DNA from: an uncultured Oscillibacter sp.
GTDB taxonomy: Bacteria; Bacillota_A; Clostridia; Oscillospirales; Oscillospiraceae
NCBI GenBank assembly: GCA_951800675.1
Contig: CATOKC010000008.1
Coordinates: 1 to 42,573, forward strand
DNA: 42,573 nt
Reading direction: 5' to 3'
The notes under the pieces are model-generated. The model saw only the letters and a program-made list of their open reading frames with translations. It ran no database searches and was not told the DNA's origin. This document shows, piece after piece, positions 6,574 to 14,597 of the stretch. Both the position numbers and the translations under genes were made by a program. Positions within the stretch are counted from its first letter, which is position 1. Every line of letters starts with the position of its first letter.

Positions 6574-7994
6574 AGGATCTCAAATACCGCTGGAACACCC
6601 TCTGCCTCTACGACTACCGGGGCGTGGAGGCACACCTCTCCGCCATGGCCGCTCAGGGCTGGCGGCTGGAAAAGGCGGGGAACGCCCTCTGGAAATACCG
6701 CCGGGCCGAGCCCGCGAGCCTTCGCTACGCCGTCACCTATAACGCCGGGGCTTCCCAATTCAACCCCGGTCCCACGGAGGGGCAGGAATCCCTGGAGGAG
6801 CTGTGCAATGCCGCCGGGTGGACCAAGGTTTGCGATTGGTTCCAGATGCAGATCTTCTCCACAGAGGACCCGGATGCGGTTCCCCTGGAGACCGACGAGG
6901 CCCTGCGGCTGGAGAACATCCACCGCTCCCTGGGAAAAAGCTTCCTGCTTACGAACCTCATCCTGCTGGCCCTGGGGCTGTTCATGTCCTTCTCCTTCCT
7001 GGGTACGCTGTTCGTCAAGCCCCTCCGCGTTCTGGAGCGCAGCGGCAGCCTCATCTCCGGGCCGCTGTTCGTCCTGATGGCCCTGCTGGAAATCTACACC
7101 TTCTGTCATTACTACGGCTGGCGGAGGCGCTCCCGGCGCTCCATCGAGGAGGGCGGGCCCTGCGCCCCCATCAGCACCAAGGCCTATCAGCGGATCAACC
7201 GCGCAGGACTGGTCCTGGTGGGGCTCTTTGTGGCGGTCTGGCTGGTGACGGAGCTCATCAGCGGCGGCAGGGGCTACGTGGTGTTCTTCACGGCGTATTT
7301 GGCCCTGTTCTCCTTGGTAGGGGCCCTAATCCGGGGAACCACGGCCTTTCTGCGGAGCCGGCGGGTCTCTAAGCGGTGGAACATCGCGGGCACCCTGGCA
7401 GTGGACGTGCTGCTGGTCTTCGCTATGATCGGCGGACTGGTCTGGGCCAGCATCCGCTTCGGCTGGCTCTCCGGCGGCAGCGGGGAGACTTACACCTACC
7501 AGCACATCAAATTCGACGTGCACCCCCGGGAGGACCTGCCCCTGACCCTCACGGATCTGACCGGAGAGACCTACCGCCACGACAGGCGGGAGCGGATGAC
7601 CCAGGGCTCCTTCCTCCTGCCGGAACAGTCCTACCGGGAGTACGCCTTTCAGAACACCGGGGATGAGGACGAAACCACATGGCCAGGCTCCCTCCGTCTC
7701 AGCTATACCATCTACGAGCCCCGGACCCAATGGCTCCTGGAGGCGCTGATGGAAGACCTCCTGGCTGACGGCGACTCCCCCGGCATCCCCGAGTTTTCCA
7801 AGACCTACCGCCCGGAGGACCCGGCCCCCTGGGGCGCGGAGGCCGCCTACCGGCAGTACTACCGGCAGGACGGCATGGCCATGGACAACTGGCTCTTATG
7901 CTTCCCGGGCCGGGTGGTGGGCCTTGACCTGGACTGGCCCCCCACGGAGGAGCAAAAGGCCCTCATTTCCGTCCGGCTGGGACCGGAAGCGTAA
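6570..7994 (+). CDS. DUF2812 membrane protein, second paralogue
   Basis: A tandem duplicate of the preceding gene, 474 residues with the same architecture: DUF2812 N-terminus, five membrane segments, polar C-terminal domain. Long blocks are identical (for example R-Y-A-V-T-Y-N-A-G-A-S and P-L-E-T-D-E-A-L-R-L-E-N-I-H). The C-terminal domain keeps landmarks such as L-T-G-E and A-P-W-G-A-E-A-A-Y-R. The start overlaps the previous stop (ATGA, 6570-6573). The pair may form a heteromeric membrane complex under PadR control. That is inference from linkage and overlap only. Confidence 0.85.
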   Translation: MKDLKYRWNTLCLYDYRGVEAHLSAMAAQGWRLEKAGNALWKYRRAEPASLRYAVTYNAGASQFNPGPTEGQESLEELCNAAGWTKVCDWFQMQIFSTEDPDAVPLETDEALRLENIHRSLGKSFLLTNLILLALGLFMSFSFLGTLFVKPLRVLERSGSLISGPLFVLMALLEIYTFCHYYGWRRRSRRSIEEGGPCAPISTKAYQRINRAGLVLVGLFVAVWLVTELISGGRGYVVFFTAYLALFSLVGALIRGTTAFLRSRRVSKRWNIAGTLAVDVLLVFAMIGGLVWASIRFGWLSGGSGETYTYQHIKFDVHPREDLPLTLTDLTGETYRHDRRERMTQGSFLLPEQSYREYAFQNTGDEDETTWPGSLRLSYTIYEPRTQWLLEALMEDLLADGDSPGIPEFSKTYRPEDPAPWGAEAAYRQYYRQDGMAMDNWLLCFPGRVVGLDLDWPPTEEQKALISVRLGPEA

Positions 7995-8027
7995 AAACAA
8001 GGAGAGGCGTCTGCCTCTCCTCGTTTT
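7993..8027. terminator. Bidirectional terminator between the DUF2812 operon and spo0A
   Basis: Stem GGAGAGGC (8001-8008) with GCCTCTCC (8013-8020) and a 4-base loop. TCGTTTT follows on the plus strand, and on the minus strand a T-rich run follows (from AAAAACAA at 7993-8000). It serves two convergent units. Confidence 0.8.
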
Positions 8028-8036
8028 CGCATGCGT

Positions 8037-8807
8037 TCAGCCCTGGTCCCGCAGGACCCAGCTGTCCCCGTTGAGCATCAGCCGATCGGCGATCATGGCG
8101 ATGAACTCCGAGTTGGTGGGCTTTCCCTTGGTGTTGGACACGGTGTAGCCGAAGTACTTTTGCAGCGTCTCCAGATCTCCCCGGTCCCAGGCCACCTCGA
8201 TGGCGTGGCGGATGGCCCGCTCCACCCGGGAAGGCGTGGTGCCGAAGCGCTTGGCAACCGCCGGATACAGCACCTTTGTGACGGCGTTGATGACCTCCAT
8301 GTCGTTTATCGCGATGATGATGGCCTCCCGCAGATACTGATAGCCCTTGATATGGGCCGGGACGCCAATTTCGTGGATGACGGCGGTGACCGTATTCCGC
8401 AGGGCGTGGACCCGCAGGTCCGGGGATGTGGGGCTCTCGAAAATGCCGTGCATGCGCTCCATCAGGGAGGCGGGCTCGCAGGGCTTGGGCAGATAGTAGC
8501 ACACACCCAGCTTCTCCGCATCCGCCAATGTCTGGTGTCCGCAGAAGGCGGAGACAATGATGGTTTTGGGTGCGGGGTCGCCCTGGTCCTTCAGCGTTTT
8601 CAGCAGGCCCAGTCCGTCCAGCCCCGGCAGGGCCACGTCCGTCAGCAGGAGATCCGGCCTTCGCTCCTCAATGAGCCGCAGGGCCTCCCGTCCGTCTCCG
8701 GTGGAAGCCGCCACGATAAACTCACCGGCCTGTTCAATGGCCTCCTGCAGCATCGTGCGGAATTCCTCGTTGGCATCCGCCAGAAGCACAGTTCTTTGAT
8801 TATCCAT
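8037..8807 (-). CDS. spo0A: Sporulation master regulator Spo0A
   Basis: A response regulator of 256 residues, the usual Spo0A length. The receiver domain (1-~120) has phospho-acceptor D57 ([10 protein letters not shown]) and a lysine in YLPKP. The C-terminal Spo0A DNA-binding domain (~145-250) is strongly conserved, with the recognition region [19 protein letters not shown] and G-K-P-T-N-S-E-F. It activates or represses sporulation and stationary-phase genes once phosphorylated. One oddity: the acidic pair usually seen near residues 10-12 (DDN) reads D11-A12-N13 here, so one metal-site acid is missing. A putative 0A box lies upstream at 8936-8942. Confidence 0.97.
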   Translation of the reverse strand: MDNQRTVLLADANEEFRTMLQEAIEQAGEFIVAASTGDGREALRLIEERRPDLLLTDVALPGLDGLGLLKTLKDQGDPAPKTIIVSAFCGHQTLADAEKLGVCYYLPKPCEPASLMERMHGIFESPTSPDLRVHALRNTVTAVIHEIGVPAHIKGYQYLREAIIIAINDMEVINAVTKVLYPAVAKRFGTTPSRVERAIRHAIEVAWDRGDLETLQKYFGYTVSNTKGKPTNSEFIAMIADRLMLNGDSWVLRDQG

Positions 8808-8877
8808 GATGATTCCAAACCTTTCCTTCTAATGATCGGCTGTCTGAGCGTCCTGACACTCTCAGCTCGTTTTCTAT

Positions 8878-8942
8878 AAAATAGCATAAATTTCCAGATT
8901 TTTCAAGATGGGATTACAAAAAAACAGAAGTTTTCTTCGACA
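8878..8942 (-). promoter_or_regulatory. spo0A promoter and 0A box
   Basis: On the minus strand TTGAAA (8906-8901), 17 bases, TATTTT (8883-8878) make a plausible sigma-A promoter about 70 bases before spo0A. TGTCGAA (8942-8936), the core of the Spo0A binding box, lies upstream, in the position expected for autoregulation. The rest of the 378-base gap to 9185 is AT-rich. It must also hold the promoter of the Nudix gene, for which I see only a TATGAT-like -10 near 9142. Confidence 0.5.
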
Positions 8943-9185
8943 TTTTTTTCGTTTTCCGCAGCAAACCCCATATATTGTGTATTTTTTCCATTTTTCTGTC
9001 AATTTCTACCAAAGTTGTCCACGGCAAATGCAACTTTTTCGCTCCCCAAGAAGAATCCAACCCTTCCCCACGCATTTCCCGCTCCTCTGGAGAGACGAGA
9101 AACCGGGAATTTTACCGCTTTTCCTTTTGGGAAAACTGTGCTATGATGGAGACGATTACCAAACCGCAACAAGGAGGAACCACCC

Positions 9186-9758
9186 ATGGACCTGATTTCT
9201 CAGCTGCGGGCCTTCCAGCCCTGGAATGAACAGGAGGAGCGGGACCGGGAGGTCCTGCTTCACCTGCTAACATGCGGACAGGCCCCTTACGGCCGGGAGG
9301 ACCCGGCTCATCTAACAGCCTCCGCCTGGGTGGTGAGCCCGGACCGGAAACAGGTGCTGATGGCCTATCACAACCTCTATCGCTCCTGGTCCTGGCTGGG
9401 GGGCCACGCCGACGGGGAGCGGGATTTGTGCGCCACGGCCCTTCGGGAGGTCCAGGAGGAAAGCGGGCTGGCGGAGGTCCGCCCCGTGTCCCGGGACATT
9501 TACTCCGTGGAAATTCTGACGGTGGACGGCCACGAGAAGCGGGGGCAGTACGTCTCCTCCCACCTCCATCTAAACGTCACCTTTCTGCTGGAGGCAGACC
9601 CCGCCGCACCGGTGCGGTGCAAGCCCGATGAGAACAGCCAGGTGGGCTGGTTCGGGCTGGAGGAGGCTGTCGCCGCCTCCACAGAACCCTGGTTCCAGAA
9701 GCGCATTTACCGCAAGCTCAACGCCAAGCTGGCAGGCTTCCCGCCCCGGGAGGAGTGA
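9186..9758 (+). CDS. Nudix hydrolase
   Basis: 190 residues with a Nudix box at about 73-95, ending R-E-V-Q-E-E-S-G-L, which holds the metal-binding glutamates. The box begins GGHADGERDL, where the first consensus Glu is shifted or replaced. This HADG variant is common in a branch of the family. It would hydrolyse a nucleoside-diphosphate-linked substrate or similar compound. The exact substrate cannot be told. AGGAGG precedes ATG 9186. The next gene starts 3 bases after the stop, so Nudix, the tRNA methyltransferase and rsmI form one operon. Confidence 0.85.
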   Translation: MDLISQLRAFQPWNEQEERDREVLLHLLTCGQAPYGREDPAHLTASAWVVSPDRKQVLMAYHNLYRSWSWLGGHADGERDLCATALREVQEESGLAEVRPVSRDIYSVEILTVDGHEKRGQYVSSHLHLNVTFLLEADPAAPVRCKPDENSQVGWFGLEEAVAASTEPWFQKRIYRKLNAKLAGFPPREE

Positions 9759-9761
9759 GCC

Positions 9762-10490
9762 ATGGAGCACTGGGAGCTTTTCAAGCCCGGCGGGCTTCGT
9801 TTCGTCTGGGCCGACGAGCTGTTTCCGCCGGGAACCGACAGCTTTCTCCTGTCCGCTTTTCCCCGGCTGCGGCCGGGGCTTCGGGTGCTGGACCTGGGCT
9901 GTGGCACAGGACTTTTGAGCCTGCTGCTGCTCCAGCGGCAAAGGGAGCTGGCGGTAACGGGACTGGAGCTTCTGCCGGAGGCTATGGCCCTGGCGAAACG
10001 GGCGGCGGCAAAGAACGGCTTGACGGACCGCCTTTTCTTCCATCAGGGGGACCTACGGGACCGGAACGCTCTTCCGGCAGGGCCCTTTGACCTGGCGGTC
10101 TGCAACCCGCCCTATTATCCCGTAAACAGCGGCGCCCTGACAGAGGAAAGCCTCCGCCGGACCGCCCGGGCGGAGGTGGACTGCACGCTGAACGATGTCT
10201 GCCAGGCGGCATGCCGGTCCTTGCGCTGGGGCGGGTATTTCTGCCTGGTCCACAAGCCGGAGCGGCTGACGGACCTGCTCTGTGCCCTCCGGGAAAACGG
10301 GCTGGAGCCCAAGCGGCTGCGGCCGGTCTGCACCCGGCCGGAGCGGGCCCCCTCCTTGGTCTTACTGGAGGCCCGCCGGGGCGGAAAACCAGGCCTGCGC
10401 ATGGAGCCGCCGCTGGTTTTGGAGAATTCCGACGGTTCTCCCACAGCGGAGCTGAACCGTATCTATTTTCGAGAGGAGGCCCCGCTATGA
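9762..10490 (+). CDS. TrmN6-like tRNA1(Val) (adenine37-N6)-methyltransferase
   Basis: A SAM-dependent methyltransferase of 242 residues. Motif I is VLDLGCGTGLLSLLL (~45-60) and the catalytic motif is NPPYY (~115), typical of N6-adenine methylation. The N-terminal FKPGGLRFVWADELFPPGTDSF segment matches the YfiC/TrmN6 (YabB) group. In Firmicutes this gene is commonly followed by rsmI, as here. The start overlaps nothing upstream, and the stop overlaps rsmI by ATGA. Family assignment is secure. The precise tRNA target is inferred from the family. Confidence 0.85.
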   Translation: MEHWELFKPGGLRFVWADELFPPGTDSFLLSAFPRLRPGLRVLDLGCGTGLLSLLLLQRQRELAVTGLELLPEAMALAKRAAAKNGLTDRLFFHQGDLRDRNALPAGPFDLAVCNPPYYPVNSGALTEESLRRTARAEVDCTLNDVCQAACRSLRWGGYFCLVHKPERLTDLLCALRENGLEPKRLRPVCTRPERAPSLVLLEARRGGKPGLRMEPPLVLENSDGSPTAELNRIYFREEAPL

Positions 10491-11323
10491 GCGGAATCCT
10501 GTATCTGGTGGCCACACCCATCGGCAACCTGGGGGACCTGTCTCCCAGGGCGGTGGAGACCCTGGGAGCGGTGGACTTCATTGCGGCGGAGGACACCCGG
10601 GTGTCCCTGAAGCTGCTGAACCACTTCCAGATCAAAAAGCCCCTGGTGAGCTATCATGAGCATAACGCCGCCGCCGCCGGGCAGGCGGTTCTGGGCCGCC
10701 TCCTGGCGGGGGAGAGCTGCGCCCTGGTCACCGACGCCGGAACCCCCGCCATCTCAGACCCCGGGGAGCTCCTGGTCCGCCTCTGCGGAGAGCGCGGCGT
10801 GGAGGTGCTGTCCATCCCCGGCTGCTGCGCGGCGGTGAATGCCCTGGCAGTCAGCGGCCTGCCCACAGGGCGGTTTACCTTCGAGGGGTTTTTGTCCGTC
10901 AACAAGCGAAGCCGCCGGGAGCATCTGGAGAGCCTTCGGAACGAGACCCGGACCATGATCTTTCACGAGGCCCCCCACAAGCTCCGGCCCACTCTGGCGG
11001 ACTTCTGCGAAACCTTTGGTCCAGGGCGCCGGGTCGCCCTCTGCCGGGAGCTGACCAAGCTCCACGAGGAGACCCGCCGCTGTACCCTGGGCGAGGCGGC
11101 GGAGTACTACCGGGACCACGACCCCCGGGGGGAATACGTGCTGGTGGTGGCCGGGGCGGAGCCCAAAGAGGACGCCGCCGTCACCCTGGAGGAGGGGGCG
11201 GCCCAGGTGCTGGCCCTGGTGGAGGCCGGAGCCCGCTTGAAAGACGCCGCCAGGGAGGTGGCGGAGCACACCGGCCTCAGCAAAAACGACCTTTACACCG
11301 CCGCCCTGGAGGGGCGAAAATAA
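10487..11323 (+). CDS. rsmI: 16S rRNA (cytidine1402-2'-O)-methyltransferase RsmI
   Basis: 278 residues, the usual RsmI length, from ATG 10487 (ATGA overlap with the previous gene, GAGGAGG 8 bases upstream). A tetrapyrrole-methylase fold with the family opening LYLVATPIGNLGD, then D-F-I-A-A-E-D-T-R, LVTDAGTPAISDPG and the C-terminal G-E-Y-V-L-V-V-A-G. It methylates the ribose of C1402 in 16S rRNA using SAM. A longer frame back to 10211 is only an in-frame extension through trmN6. Confidence 0.95.
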   Translation: MSGILYLVATPIGNLGDLSPRAVETLGAVDFIAAEDTRVSLKLLNHFQIKKPLVSYHEHNAAAAGQAVLGRLLAGESCALVTDAGTPAISDPGELLVRLCGERGVEVLSIPGCCAAVNALAVSGLPTGRFTFEGFLSVNKRSRREHLESLRNETRTMIFHEAPHKLRPTLADFCETFGPGRRVALCRELTKLHEETRRCTLGEAAEYYRDHDPRGEYVLVVAGAEPKEDAAVTLEEGAAQVLALVEAGARLKDAAREVAEHTGLSKNDLYTAALEGRK

Positions 11324-11413
11324 AAACAGCTTCCGCAAGAGCGAACTCGTATAATTTTCCATTCCGCCGTCCATACTTCCCTCAGAACATTTCAAAGAGG
11401 GAGGAACTCTTGC

Positions 11414-12121
11414 ATGGAACACAAATTGAAATCCGTTCTTAGCGGCACGGGCTTTTACCTCCTGCTGGCCGTCTGCCTGGTTACGGCGGCGGTAAGCGGC
11501 TGGTTCCTGTTCTTCGGTAGAGACGAGCCCGCCCAGGAGGAGACCCCGCCCCCGGCGGCGGTCAGCGCCCCGGTGGAAAACGCCTACGTCCCCGAGCCGG
11601 AGCCGGAGGAGGACGAGCCCCCGGTGGAGGCTTCCGCCCCGGTGGAGGTGGAGATCGTCCCCACCATGCCGGAAGTGGAGATTGACGACACGCCGGTGAT
11701 GGCGGAGCCCCCCCGGCTGGTGGTGGAACCCTTGAAGGGGGAGGTTTTGATGGCCTTCTCCGTGGACCAGCTGGTCTACAGTCCCACCCTGGCGGACTGG
11801 CGAACCCATGACGGCGTGGACATCTCCGCCAAGCCCGGCACCACGGTGCTGGCGGCCACGGCGGGCACCGTCGCCTCGGTGGAGGATCACCCGCTAATGG
11901 GCACCACCGTGGTCATCGAGCACGAGGGGGGCTACGCCACCACCTACGCCAACCTCCAGGCCAAGCCCACGGTGGAGCCCGGGGAGCTGGTCACCGCCGG
12001 ACAGATCATCGGTGCGGTGGGAACCACCGCCTCCGCCGAGGCTGCCCAGAGCCCCCACCTCCACTTCTCCGTCGCCCGGGATGGAGAGGCGGTGGACCCC
12101 AGCGAATTTTTAAACAGCTGA
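11414..12121 (+). CDS. M23 (LytM) metallopeptidase, SpoIIQ-like
   Basis: 235 residues: a membrane anchor at ~12-34, a Pro/Glu-rich linker (~38-105) and a C-terminal LytM domain. The zinc and catalytic residues are intact: H132-x3-D136 (THDGVD) and H215-L-H217 (PHLHF). The bitopic layout and context among spore genes suggest the forespore protein SpoIIQ. Clostridial SpoIIQ often keeps the zinc site, while the Bacillus protein has lost it. A generic cell-wall endopeptidase remains possible. GGGAGGAA precedes ATG 11414. A CATACT-like element at ~11374 could be a forespore-sigma -10, but no convincing -35 is visible. Confidence 0.75.
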   Translation: MEHKLKSVLSGTGFYLLLAVCLVTAAVSGWFLFFGRDEPAQEETPPPAAVSAPVENAYVPEPEPEEDEPPVEASAPVEVEIVPTMPEVEIDDTPVMAEPPRLVVEPLKGEVLMAFSVDQLVYSPTLADWRTHDGVDISAKPGTTVLAATAGTVASVEDHPLMGTTVVIEHEGGYATTYANLQAKPTVEPGELVTAGQIIGAVGTTASAEAAQSPHLHFSVARDGEAVDPSEFLNS

Positions 12122-12126
12122 CCCAG

Positions 12127-12173
12127 AGCCCCGTTCTCCCGCCTCTCGAGGCTGGAAGCGGGGCTTGCCTTTT
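12127..12173 (+). terminator. Terminator after the M23 gene
   Basis: AGCCCCG (12127-12133) pairs with CGGGGCT (12159-12165). An inner hairpin (GCCTC/GAGGC, 12141-12152) lies inside, and TGCCTTTTG follows. Confidence 0.6.
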
Positions 12174-12249
12174 GTCCGCCTTTGTGCTATGCTGGATGGG
12201 TAAAACAACCTGTCCGCCCTTCCCGGCGGCTTGAAAAGGAGTGCGCGCT

Positions 12250-12507
12250 ATGAAAACTTATACCTTCCAGCCCCGGGGCGTCTGTTCCCGGGAAATGCAG
12301 GTGGACCTGGACGACCAGGGCGTCATCCAGGCTCTTCGGGTCACCGGCGGGTGCAGCGGAAACCTCCAGGGCATCGCTTCCCTGGTGAAGGGGATGCCCG
12401 CGAAGGAAGCCATCCGCCGCTTAAAGGGCATCGGCTGCGGCGCCAAAAGCACCTCCTGCCCGGATCAGCTGGCCCTGGGGCTGGAGCAGGCCCTGGGTCA
12501 GGGCTGA
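12250..12507 (+). CDS. TSCPD domain protein (TIGR03905 family)
   Basis: A small protein of 85 residues carrying the naming motif T-S-C-P-D near its C-terminus, a G-C-S-G-N motif at ~34 and a further Cys (IGCG). Together these look like a metal- or cluster-binding set. Function is unknown in the family. I chose ATG 12250 because AAAGGAG ends 8 bases upstream. An in-frame GTG at 12241 sits inside that ribosome site. Confidence 0.85.
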   Translation: MKTYTFQPRGVCSREMQVDLDDQGVIQALRVTGGCSGNLQGIASLVKGMPAKEAIRRLKGIGCGAKSTSCPDQLALGLEQALGQG

Positions 12508-12523
12508 GAGGACCGGCGGGGTT

Positions 12524-13654
12524 ATGAAAATCGTCTTGGTCATCGACCAGTTCGACGACGCCAACAACGGAACCACCATCAGCGCCCGGCGCTTCGCCAC
12601 GGCCTTGAAGGAGCACGGGAACGAGGTCCGGGTCATCGCCACCGGAAAGCCCACGGACTACAAATACGCCGTCCGGCAGATGAAGTTCCTCCCCATTGTG
12701 GAGCATCTCATCACCAGCCAGGGGATGCGCCTGGCCATTCCCAACAAGCACGTGTTTGAAAAGGCGGCGGCTTGGGCAGACGTGGTGCATTTCATGATGC
12801 CCTCCCCCCTGGCCATTATGGGCCTCAGGCATGTGGAGCGCCTTGGAATTCCCCACACGGCGGCCTTCCACTGCCAGCCGGAGAACATCACCTTCACCCT
12901 CCACTTGGGCAACAGCAAGCGGGTGAACGACTTTGTTTACGTCAAGTTCCGGGACACCTTCTTCAACCGCTTCACCCACATCCACTGTCCCAGCAACATG
13001 ATCGCGGGCCAGCTCCGGGATCACGGCTACACCGCTCGGCTCCACGTCATCTCCAATGGCATCAGCCCCCAGTATACCTATGGCCGCAGTCCCCAGGAGG
13101 ACTGGATGCGGGGGAAATTCAACGTGCTGATGGTGGGCCGCTACGCCGGGGAGAAGCGGCAGGACGTGCTCATCGACGCCTGCGCCCAGTGCCGCCACAA
13201 GGACGCCGTTCAAGTCATTCTGGCGGGCAAGGGCCCTCTGGAGAAGAAGTACCGCCGCCTTGCGGAAAAACTCAGCAACCCCATTGTCATGGAGTTTTAC
13301 GAGCCCGGCCGCCTGTTGGAAATCCTCCACATGGCGGACCTGTACGTCCATACCTCCGACGCGGAGATCGAGGCCATGAGCTGCATGGAGGCTTTTGCCT
13401 GCGGGCTGGTGCCCGTCATCGCCGACTCCCCCCGGTCCGCCACGCCCCAGTTTGCCCTGGACGGTCGGAGCCTGTTCCCCGCCGGGGACGCCGCCGCCCT
13501 GGCGGAGAAGATCGACTGGTGGTTTGAGCATCCCGAAGAGCGGGAGGAAATGGGGAAGCGCTATGGCGAGCACGCCAAGCGCTATGCCCTGGACCGCTCT
13601 ATCCAGCAGACGGAGGAGATGTTTCAGATGGCCATTCGGGAGCAGAAGAAATAA
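12524..13654 (+). CDS. GT4-family glycosyltransferase
   Basis: A 376-residue retaining glycosyltransferase with two Rossmann domains. The N-terminus MKIVLVIDQFDDANNGTT and the C-terminal donor-binding segment with MVGRYAGEKRQDVLI (~200) and the E-x7-E motif EIEAMSCME (~282) are GT4 hallmarks. It resembles the 1,2-diacylglycerol glucosyltransferase group that makes glycolipid anchors, but the acceptor is inferred loosely. It starts 16 bases after the TSCPD gene, probably in the same transcript, and is closed by a terminator. Confidence 0.85.
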   Translation: MKIVLVIDQFDDANNGTTISARRFATALKEHGNEVRVIATGKPTDYKYAVRQMKFLPIVEHLITSQGMRLAIPNKHVFEKAAAWADVVHFMMPSPLAIMGLRHVERLGIPHTAAFHCQPENITFTLHLGNSKRVNDFVYVKFRDTFFNRFTHIHCPSNMIAGQLRDHGYTARLHVISNGISPQYTYGRSPQEDWMRGKFNVLMVGRYAGEKRQDVLIDACAQCRHKDAVQVILAGKGPLEKKYRRLAEKLSNPIVMEFYEPGRLLEILHMADLYVHTSDAEIEAMSCMEAFACGLVPVIADSPRSATPQFALDGRSLFPAGDAAALAEKIDWWFEHPEEREEMGKRYGEHAKRYALDRSIQQTEEMFQMAIREQKK

Positions 13655-13663
13655 GAGAAATGG

Positions 13664-13690
13664 CCCCGCCTTCCGGCGGGGCTTTTCAAA
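13664..13690 (+). terminator. Terminator after the glycosyltransferase
   Basis: GCCCCGCC-TTCC-GGCGGGGC followed by TTTTC: a compact GC-rich stem with a short T-run. Confidence 0.8.
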
Positions 13691-13712
13691 CGGCGAAGAG
13701 GAGGAATCTTCC

Positions 13713-14063
13713 ATGGATAACAGCAAGGTCTTTGCTATGAAGCTCTCCAGAATCTACCCTCTTCTTGTGCGAAAGGCGGAGCGGAAGGGCCGCACGGAGG
13801 AGGAGGTCCGCCGGGTCATTTGCTGGCTGACCGGCTATGACGAGGCGGGCTTGATCCAACAGCTGGAGCAGGACGCCGATTACGGAACCTTTTTTGAGGA
13901 GGCTCCCCGTATAAATCCCAACGCCGCCCGGATTACCGGAACCGTCTGCGGTGTCCGGGTGGAGGCGGTTCCGGATCCCCTGATGCGGAACATCCGGTAT
14001 TTGGACAAGTTAATTGACGAACTGGCAAAAGGCAGCCCCATGGAAAAAGTCCTCCGGGAGTAA
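13713..14063 (+). CDS. DUF2200 family protein
   Basis: 116 residues. The opening M-D-N-S-K-V-F-A-M-K, the central R-K-A-E-R-K-G-R-T and I-C-W-L-T-G-Y-D are the strongly conserved signatures of DUF2200. The family is cytoplasmic, small, and of unknown function. GAGGAGGAA precedes ATG 13713. It stands alone between two non-coding gaps. Confidence 0.85.
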   Translation: MDNSKVFAMKLSRIYPLLVRKAERKGRTEEEVRRVICWLTGYDEAGLIQQLEQDADYGTFFEEAPRINPNAARITGTVCGVRVEAVPDPLMRNIRYLDKLIDELAKGSPMEKVLRE

Positions 14064-14144
14064 GCCGCCAGGACCCGAGGGGCCGCTGGCAACAGCGCCC
14101 CCCTTTTCGCGTATGCTGAACCAGCGACAAAGGAGGAATGTACC

Positions 14145-14585
14145 ATGGCATATTCCGACCGGGAACTGCTGGCGCGCCTGATCGAGTGCGAGGCGGGCGG
14201 CGAGGGGGAGAACGGCATGAAGGCCGTGGCGGGCGTGGTGATGAACCGGGTCCACGCCCGAGGCGGCGAGTACGCCCGGGTGGGCCAGGGCAGCATCCGA
14301 AACATCATTTTCCAGCCCTATCAATTCGTCTGCGCTAGCGAGACAGAGGGGGGCGCCTACAACCCCCAGAACATATACAACATGCGGCCCGAGGCCATTC
14401 ACTACGAGATTGCCGACTGGGCCATCGCCGGGAACCGCCTTCCGGATGTGGCGGAATCCCTCTGGTTCTACAATCCCTTCGGTCCCGACTGCCGGCCCTT
14501 CTTTCCCACCGGCGTGGGCTACTGGCAGACCCGCATCGGGGACCACTGTTTTTATAACCCTACCGACGCGTACTATAAAACTTGA
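14145..14585 (+). CDS. cwlJ: CwlJ/SleB-type spore cortex-lytic hydrolase
   Basis: 146 residues made of a single Hydrolase_2 (SleB/CwlJ catalytic) domain. It has I-E-C-E-A-G-G-E with the catalytic Glu (~14-20), V-A-G-V-V-M-N-R-V and a C-terminal W-Q-T-R-I-G-D-H-C-F-Y-N-P. There is no signal peptide and no peptidoglycan-binding domain, which is the CwlJ rather than SleB layout. It would degrade spore cortex during germination from the coat side. The next gene is gerQ, whose product localises CwlJ in Bacillus, so the pairing supports the name. AGGAGGAA precedes the ATG. Confidence 0.85.
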   Translation: MAYSDRELLARLIECEAGGEGENGMKAVAGVVMNRVHARGGEYARVGQGSIRNIIFQPYQFVCASETEGGAYNPQNIYNMRPEAIHYEIADWAIAGNRLPDVAESLWFYNPFGPDCRPFFPTGVGYWQTRIGDHCFYNPTDAYYKT

Positions 14586-14597
14586 GAGGTGTCCATT

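Noticed and set aside
12241..12527. GTG 12241 start and an overlapping 98-residue frame at the TSCPD gene
   Set aside because: The GTG lies inside the ribosome site, and the other frame has no recognisable content.
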